From Ruminococcaceae bacterium UBA1865 (GTDB lineage: Bacteria; Bacillota; Clostridia; Oscillospirales; Acutalibacteraceae), in contig DDHX01000059.1 of assembly GCA_002338255.1 (NCBI GenBank), positions 3,638-12,697 of the forward strand: DNA of 9,060 nucleotides, read 5' to 3'. Every line of letters begins with the position of its first letter. Within the stretch, counting starts at the first letter, position 1. The translations under genes were made by a program, and so were the position numbers. Positions 5,037-9,060 of the stretch are shown in pieces. The notes under the pieces are model-generated. The model was not told the DNA's origin and ran no database searches. It saw only the letters and a list, made by a program, of their open reading frames with translations.

Positions 5037-6310
5037 TGAAGCAATTGTACCTTGAATGCAATATGGGTGCCGCCGGGGATATGCTGATGGCGGCATTGTT
5101 AGAGCTTTACCCTGACAGGGAAGGCTTTTTAAAGCAGATGAACGCCCTCGGCCTGCCGGGTGTATCCGTCACTTGTGTCGCCTCACAAAAATGCGGCATG
5201 ACGGGCAGCCACATTCGGGTCACCGTAAACGGTGAGGACGAGGTCAGCGAGGATGTTGAACCCGACGATTTTCACGGTCATACACATGATAACGGACATG
5301 AGCATAGTCACACGCATGAGCAAGACCACATACGCTCCGACCACTTTAGCCATCACGATCATTTTGATTACAGTGAAATTGAAACGCTCATCAACGGCTT
5401 GCAGCTTCCGGAACAGGTAAAAGCAGACGCATTGGCTGTTTACAGGCTGATTCTCGAAGCGGAATCCAACGTGCACGGGGTTCCCACGGAACAGGTGCAT
5501 TTTCACGAGGTCGGTTCACTGGACGCTGTGACCGATGTAGTCGGCTGCTGTCTGCTGTTCCATCTTTTAGGTGCGGACTCCGTCACGGCGTCACCGGTTC
5601 ATGTGGGCAGCGGCTTTGTCCGCTGTGCACACGGAGTGCTGCCCGTACCCGCTCCCGCAACGGCGCAGCTTTTAATGAATATCCCCACCTACAGCGGAAC
5701 CATTCGCGGGGAACTCTGCACCCCCACGGGGGCAGCGCTGCTCCGGCATTTTGTCCGGCACTTCGGCGCAATGCCTGTGATGGCGACAGAAAAAATCGGC
5801 TGCGGTATGGGCAGCAAGGATTTTGAAGCGGCAAACTGCGTGCGTGCTTTTTGGGCTGAAAGTGAAAACGGTACGGATGAAATTGCAGAGCTAAGCTGTA
5901 ATCTGGATGACATGACGCCGGAAGCCATCGGTTTTGCCCTCGAACTACTATTACAAAACGGCGCTTTGGACACTTTTGCGACTCCGATTCAAATGAAAAA
6001 AAACCGGCCTTCGACCATGCTCACCTGTCTGTGCAAAAGGGAAGACCGTGAAAAAGTCATACAGCTGATGCTTTTGCACACCACAACGCTCGGCGTTCGG
6101 GAATCCGCCTGCGTCAGGACGATTTTGTGTTCCACCTTTTTTTCGGCCTATACAAATTACGGTGCAATCCGCATTAAAGTGAGCAGCGGTCACGGGGTGA
6201 CGAAGTACAAGCCGGAGTTTGAAGATGTGAAAACCGCCGCCCAAAAGCACGGTACAACATTTGATGCGGTATACAAACAGGCCATCGCCGCCGCGGAAGC
6301 TCATTTTTAA
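5036..6310 (+). CDS. larC: LarC, CTP-dependent nickel insertase for nickel-pincer cofactor
   Basis: LarC inserts nickel between the two sulfurs and a ring carbon of the bisthiocarboxylate nucleotide, using CTP, to finish the NPN cofactor. The protein has 424 residues in one frame, whereas L. plantarum encodes it as larC1 and larC2 joined by a frameshift. The N-terminal motif is ECNMGAAGDMLMAAL (7-21). A histidine-rich linker with 12 His in residues 80-109 (HGHTHDNGHEHSHTH and after) is a likely nickel-holding segment. VHFHEVGSLDAV, ELCTPTGAALL and the C-terminal-domain motif CNLDDMTPEAIG follow. An A8 run (5996-6003) encodes part of MKKNRP but does not break the frame. GGAGG (5022-5026) lies 9 nt before the ATG, inside the end of larB. 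Confidence 0.95.
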   Translation: MKQLYLECNMGAAGDMLMAALLELYPDREGFLKQMNALGLPGVSVTCVASQKCGMTGSHIRVTVNGEDEVSEDVEPDDFHGHTHDNGHEHSHTHEQDHIRSDHFSHHDHFDYSEIETLINGLQLPEQVKADALAVYRLILEAESNVHGVPTEQVHFHEVGSLDAVTDVVGCCLLFHLLGADSVTASPVHVGSGFVRCAHGVLPVPAPATAQLLMNIPTYSGTIRGELCTPTGAALLRHFVRHFGAMPVMATEKIGCGMGSKDFEAANCVRAFWAESENGTDEIAELSCNLDDMTPEAIGFALELLLQNGALDTFATPIQMKKNRPSTMLTCLCKREDREKVIQLMLLHTTTLGVRESACVRTILCSTFFSAYTNYGAIRIKVSSGHGVTKYKPEFEDVKTAAQKHGTTFDAVYKQAIAAAEAHF

Positions 6311-6320
6311 GGAATCCTCA

Positions 6321-6349
6321 TTGGTTTATTCCGATTTTTGTTGTATAAT
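6321..6349 (+). promoter_or_regulatory. glpP: Promoter for glpP
   Basis: A consensus -10 TATAAT (6344-6349) with a -35 position TTGGTT (6321-6326) 17 nt upstream that matches only in its TTG. Transcription would start near 6356, about 28 nt before the start codon. Overlapping it is a weak 5-bp hairpin GGAAT/ATTCC (6311-6332) followed by GATTTTTG, which might end some larEBC transcripts; read-through from larC into glpP is also possible. Confidence 0.5.
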
Positions 6350-6383
6350 ATGTGCATATAAACTTTAATATCAGGAGGCGGCT

Positions 6384-6953
6384 ATGAGGGAATCAATCGC
6401 AGAGTTGCTCGGTGACAATCCCATTATTGCGGCGGTCAAGGATGACGAAGGCTTGCAGAAAGTAATTGATTCCAGCTGTAATATTGTTTTCGTGCTTTAC
6501 GGGGATCTCTGCAACATCGCGAATATTGTGCATAAAATCAAGCAGGCGGGAAAATACGCCTTCGTCCATGTGGATTTACTGGAGGGTACCTCCAGCAAGG
6601 AAATTGTGGTCGATTTTGTGAAAAGCACCACGGGAGCGGACGGCATTATCAGCACAAAAACCCCCATGATTAAGGCCGCCAACGCCAAAGGCCTTTACAC
6701 GGTTCATCGCTTTTTCCTGATTGATTCCATGTCCTTTCACAATATCTCCAAACAGGTCGCAGCCTCCAATCCGGACTGTATTGAGGTTCTTCCCGGCTGT
6801 ATGCCCAAGGTTTTGAGCAGGGTGCGGGAAACGGTCCATGTGCCTATGATCGCGGGCGGCCTTGCGTACGATAAAGAAGATGTGGTGACCGCGCTCAGGG
6901 CGGGCGCCGTTGCGATTTCCTCCACCCGTCCCGACGTGTGGGATAACATATAG
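6384..6953 (+). CDS. glpP: Glycerol-3-phosphate-responsive antiterminator GlpP
   Basis: GlpP is an RNA-binding antiterminator. With glycerol-3-phosphate bound it acts on the leader mRNA of glycerol genes and allows read-through of a terminator; in Bacillus subtilis it controls glpFK and glpD. The 189 residues match the family length (about 190). The fold is TIM-barrel-like: HVDLLEGTSSKE (62-73), GADGIISTK (84-92), IEVLPGCMPKVL (133-144) and the phosphate-loop-like MIAGGLAYDKEDV (155-167), ending STRPDVWDNI. AGGAGG (6373-6378) lies 5 nt before the ATG. It has its own promoter-like sequence and converges on a glycerol-3-phosphate oxidation operon, its likely target. The operon's leader, where it would bind, is outside the window. 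Confidence 0.93.
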   Translation: MRESIAELLGDNPIIAAVKDDEGLQKVIDSSCNIVFVLYGDLCNIANIVHKIKQAGKYAFVHVDLLEGTSSKEIVVDFVKSTTGADGIISTKTPMIKAANAKGLYTVHRFFLIDSMSFHNISKQVAASNPDCIEVLPGCMPKVLSRVRETVHVPMIAGGLAYDKEDVVTALRAGAVAISSTRPDVWDNI

Positions 6954-6969
6954 AACGCGATATAAAAGG

Positions 6970-7007
6970 ACAGCTCGGCTAACTTTCCGTTAGCCGAGCT
7001 GTTTTTT
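6970..7007. terminator. Bidirectional terminator between glpP and the DUF1667 gene
   Basis: A 14-base-pair perfect stem (6970-6983 with 6989-7002), inner sequence AGCTCGGCTAAC, loop TTTCC, followed by a T-tract (7002-7007). On the minus strand the stem is followed by CCTTTTATA, so it can also end the leftward operon. The DUF1667 stop codon (7008-7006) lies in the T-tract. A textbook intrinsic terminator. Confidence 0.92.
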
Positions 7008-7350
7008 ACATATCCCTTGTTGCAATAAAGTCGATTCCGGTACCTAAGATGTTTTTGTACACCACATCTCCGCGCTTGACCGGCGAAGTCACCTCAATTG
7101 TGTTCAGCAGCTTCATTGCGTCGAAAATCAATGCTTTTGCAATCGGTTCGCTTGTTTTTACAGGCAGGCGGCGATGCAGACCGCCTTTTATTTTGACAGT
7201 GGACGGCACTACTCTTGTCGGGTTTGTCAGCTCTTTCTTTCCATAAGTCTCTCCCCGTTTGCAGCCGTTGCCTGTTACCGTATAACCATTTTCTTCATCC
7301 ACTTTTAAATGGCAGCCCTTCGGGCATACAATGCAAATCAATTCAGTCAA
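7006..7350 (-). CDS. DUF1667 family protein, four-cysteine redox partner
   Basis: A 114-residue protein of the DUF1667 family, usually found next to the two upstream oxidoreductases in Firmicutes glycerol operons. It starts MTELICIVCPKGCHL and has Cys6, Cys9, Cys13 and Cys30 (CxxCxxxC, then NGCKRG), a spacing suited to an iron-sulfur cluster or zinc. The rest includes TNPTRVVPSTV and PVKRGDVVYKNILGTGID. It is probably the third subunit of a membrane-associated glycerol-3-phosphate oxidising complex, but this is inferred from context. The start is a judgement: AAAGGAG (7365-7359) is 8 nt before TTG 7350, but overlaps GTG 7359, the start that gives three more residues and a 4-base overlap with the upstream gene. 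Confidence 0.88.
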   Translation of the reverse strand: MTELICIVCPKGCHLKVDEENGYTVTGNGCKRGETYGKKELTNPTRVVPSTVKIKGGLHRRLPVKTSEPIAKALIFDAMKLLNTIEVTSPVKRGDVVYKNILGTGIDFIATRDM

Positions 7351-7355
7351 TTCAC

Positions 7356-8618
7356 TCACTCCTTTACTACCGCTACGGTCAGTTCACCCGAAACATCCTC
7401 CAAAAGCGCCTTTGAAATCGAGATTTTCTCCATTTCGCCCGGTGCCATATGCTCCCGCTTAAACCGCGCAAATTCTTTTTCACCGTCGGTTACCGTAATC
7501 ACAACATCCTTATAAACATTGTTGACGCGGAAGAAAATCTCGACAGCCTTTTCCACATTTTCTTTACGGATTTTTTGAGGAACCGTATAATTTACACAGC
7601 TGCCCTGTTTCACTTCAATCACCGCATCTGATTTCGGCTGTCCGTCGGTGATGTATTTCCCCGCGGCGCGACCCGCCCGCTGGCTTTCCGCCGTAACGAA
7701 ATCCACAAGGTCATGAACATGCACTACATTGCCGCAGGCAAAAATTCCTTCCACGGAGGTTTCCATATTTTCAAATACGACCGGCCCGCTTGTGCGTCTG
7801 TCCATGGTTAAATCCGCTGATTTTGAAAGCTCGTTTTCCGGAATCAGACCAACGGAAAGCAAAATGGTATCGCAGTCAAACGTGATTTCCGTACCCGGAA
7901 TCGGATTCCTGTTTTCATCCACCTTTGACACAATTACTTTTTCCACTCTGCCGTTGCCCTGAATATCCGTAATGGTATGGGAAAGGTACAGCGGAATGTT
8001 ATAGTCTTTCAGGCACTGCACGATATTTCTGTTTAAGCCGTTGGAGTACGGCATCAGTTCCACGCAGGCAAGCACCTTTGCGCCCTCCAGCGTCATCCGG
8101 CGCGCCATAATCAGGCCGATATCGCCGGAACCGAGGATGATAACCCGTTTTCCCACCATGTAACCTTCCATATTCACGTAACGCTGCGCTGTTCCCGCTG
8201 TGAATATGCCCGCCGGGCGGTCACCCGGGATTCCAATTGCGCCGCGTGTCCGTTCACGGCAGCCCATTGCCAGCACAATTGCCTTTGCCTGTATAATGGA
8301 ATATTTGTCCTCACTGCTCACACAGTGAATCTGTTTATCCTTCGTAATTTCCAGCACCATCGTGTCAAGCTTCACCTGAACATTGGTATCCCTCAGCATT
8401 TCCTTAAAACGCTGTGCGTACTCGGGGCCGGTCAGCTCTTCTTTAAAGTAATGCAGCCCGAACCCGTTGTGAATACACTGGTTGAGGATTCCCCCCAGCT
8501 CTTTGTCACGTTCCAGAATCATCACGCTTTTCGCACCGTTGGAGTAGCCTTCCAATGCAGCTGCAAGTCCCGCGGGGCCACCGCCGATTACTACTAAATC
8601 ATAGGCTGTGTTCATCAT
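7356..8618 (-). CDS. FAD/NAD(P)-dependent oxidoreductase of the glycerol-3-phosphate operon
   Basis: A 420-residue pyridine-nucleotide-disulfide-type flavoprotein. The FAD-binding motif is VIGGGPAGLAAAL (10-22), then LGGILNQCIHNGFG (41-54), a second dinucleotide site ILGSGDIGLIMARR (161-174), and the FAD-closing motif GIFACGNVVHVHDLVD (291-306). Residues from about 330 form an extra C-terminal region seen in relatives such as HcnB or sarcosine oxidase alpha-like subunits. It probably passes electrons from the GlpA-like flavoprotein to NAD or another acceptor. I placed the start at ATG 8618 because GGGAGGAA lies 7 nt upstream and the four-base ATGA overlap with the upstream stop is typical of coupling; the open frame upstream lies inside the preceding gene. 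There is no CxxC redox disulfide, so it is not a thioredoxin reductase. Confidence 0.9.
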   Translation of the reverse strand: MMNTAYDLVVIGGGPAGLAAALEGYSNGAKSVMILERDKELGGILNQCIHNGFGLHYFKEELTGPEYAQRFKEMLRDTNVQVKLDTMVLEITKDKQIHCVSSEDKYSIIQAKAIVLAMGCRERTRGAIGIPGDRPAGIFTAGTAQRYVNMEGYMVGKRVIILGSGDIGLIMARRMTLEGAKVLACVELMPYSNGLNRNIVQCLKDYNIPLYLSHTITDIQGNGRVEKVIVSKVDENRNPIPGTEITFDCDTILLSVGLIPENELSKSADLTMDRRTSGPVVFENMETSVEGIFACGNVVHVHDLVDFVTAESQRAGRAAGKYITDGQPKSDAVIEVKQGSCVNYTVPQKIRKENVEKAVEIFFRVNNVYKDVVITVTDGEKEFARFKREHMAPGEMEKISISKALLEDVSGELTVAVVKE

Positions 8619-9060
8619 TGCTGTATTCCTCCCTGTTTTGTTTCCCCTGTCAAAATGATGGTGCCATCCTTGTTCAGCAGCACCTCCTGCAGCGGAATAT
8701 GAAGCTCTCTTGCAATAATTTCCTGTACACGCGGGCCGCAGAAGCCGCCCTGGCAGCGACCCATTCCGGCATTGCACCTTTTCTTAATGGCGTCGATGGT
8801 GCGCGGCGTAATCGGGCTGTGAAGTGCGTCCACAATTTCACCCTCGGTGATGGTTTCGCAGCGGCAGATTACTCTTCCATAGAGCGGATTTTTCTCAATC
8901 AGTGTTTCTTTCTGTTCCGGAGTAAGATACCTGAATCGAACAACCTCTCTTTTATCCACAAAATTCTCTTTTTCACTCAGCGCCAAACCTGCATTTTTCA
9001 AAATTTCAATACATTCGAGTGCAATCGCGGGGGCACTGGTCAATCCCGGTGACTTGATAC
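8615..9060 (-). CDS. glpA: GlpA-type glycerol-3-phosphate dehydrogenase, C-terminal part with BFD [2Fe-2S] domain
   Basis: Only the last 147 residues are present; the gene continues past the right edge. The visible part starts IKSPGLTSAPAIA, the end of the FAD-binding DAO-type domain in anaerobic glycerol-3-phosphate dehydrogenase subunit A, which oxidises glycerol-3-phosphate to dihydroxyacetone phosphate. A BFD-like domain follows with CRC (visible residues 65-67), then MGRCQGGFCGPR with cysteines at 102 and 107. This CxC-x34-C-x4-C set would hold a [2Fe-2S] cluster. An extra Cys95 is not needed. The stop TGA overlaps the start of the next gene by four bases. Related BFD-carrying proteins of other substrates exist, but the neighbouring DUF1667, FAD protein and GlpP support glycerol-3-phosphate. 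Confidence 0.88.
   Translation of the reverse strand, partial: IKSPGLTSAPAIALECIEILKNAGLALSEKENFVDKREVVRFRYLTPEQKETLIEKNPLYGRVICRCETITEGEIVDALHSPITPRTIDAIKKRCNAGMGRCQGGFCGPRVQEIIARELHIPLQEVLLNKDGTIILTGETKQGGIQQ

Noticed and set aside
8619..8777. N-terminal extension of the FAD oxidoreductase by 53 residues
   Set aside because: The extension is entirely inside the preceding gene in another frame and lacks domain sense; the FAD motif starts right after ATG 8618, which has a strong ribosome site.
8555..9052. 165-codon open frame on the plus strand
   Set aside because: It is antisense to the GlpA C-terminal domain, whose BFD cysteine motif is unmistakable, and it has no ribosome site or recognisable domain.
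1..9060. CRISPR arrays, insertion sequences, attachment sites, tRNA genes
   Set aside because: I found no regularly spaced repeats, transposase or integrase motifs, direct-repeat-bounded inserts or tRNA-like folds.

Overview
The window looks like a chromosomal piece from a low-to-moderate GC Gram-positive of the class Clostridia, possibly Oscillospiraceae/Ruminococcaceae-like. This rests on strong purine-rich Shine-Dalgarno sites before nearly every gene, intrinsic hairpin terminators, a DUF3842 gene, a GlpP antiterminator, and a GlpA-type dehydrogenase followed by an FAD oxidoreductase and a DUF1667 protein. I see no transposase, phage gene, integrase, CRISPR array, tRNA or rRNA. Most genes can be assigned to known families.

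Region 1 (1-2540) is an amino-sugar / cell-wall recycling locus. The 5' end of a PTS transporter gene (EIIB domain, minus strand) is separated by a very AT-rich spacer from a plus-strand pair: murQ (N-acetylmuramic acid 6-phosphate etherase) and an RpiR/MurR-type regulator. MurNAc would be imported and phosphorylated by the PTS, then cleaved by MurQ to GlcNAc-6-phosphate and D-lactate. The spacer holds a good minus-strand promoter and palindromes that could be operators for the regulator. A long perfect palindrome ends the unit.

Region 2 (2536-3247) holds two minus-strand genes: a 67-residue single-pass membrane protein of unknown function and a DUF3842 protein. The DUF3842 gene is divergent from region 3.

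Region 3 (3285-6310) is a larE-larB-larC operon that makes the nickel-pincer nucleotide (NPN) cofactor of lactate racemase LarA and its relatives. LarB carboxylates and cleaves nicotinate adenine dinucleotide, LarE adds sulfur, and LarC inserts nickel. No larA is present. About 150 nt of hairpin-rich leader with a terminator-like hairpin just before the larE ribosome binding site suggests transcription attenuation or an uncharacterised riboswitch. This is the least explained part of the window.

Region 4 (6321-9060) is glycerol-3-phosphate metabolism. glpP, a glycerol-3-phosphate-responsive antiterminator with its own promoter, converges on a minus-strand operon of a GlpA-type dehydrogenase (C-terminal part only), an FAD/NAD-linked oxidoreductase and a small four-cysteine DUF1667 protein. 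The last two junctions overlap, so the three probably form one redox complex. A bidirectional terminator lies between the converging units.

One possible link between regions is metabolic: MurQ releases D-lactate, and the lar operon makes the cofactor that lactate racemase uses to convert D- to L-lactate.
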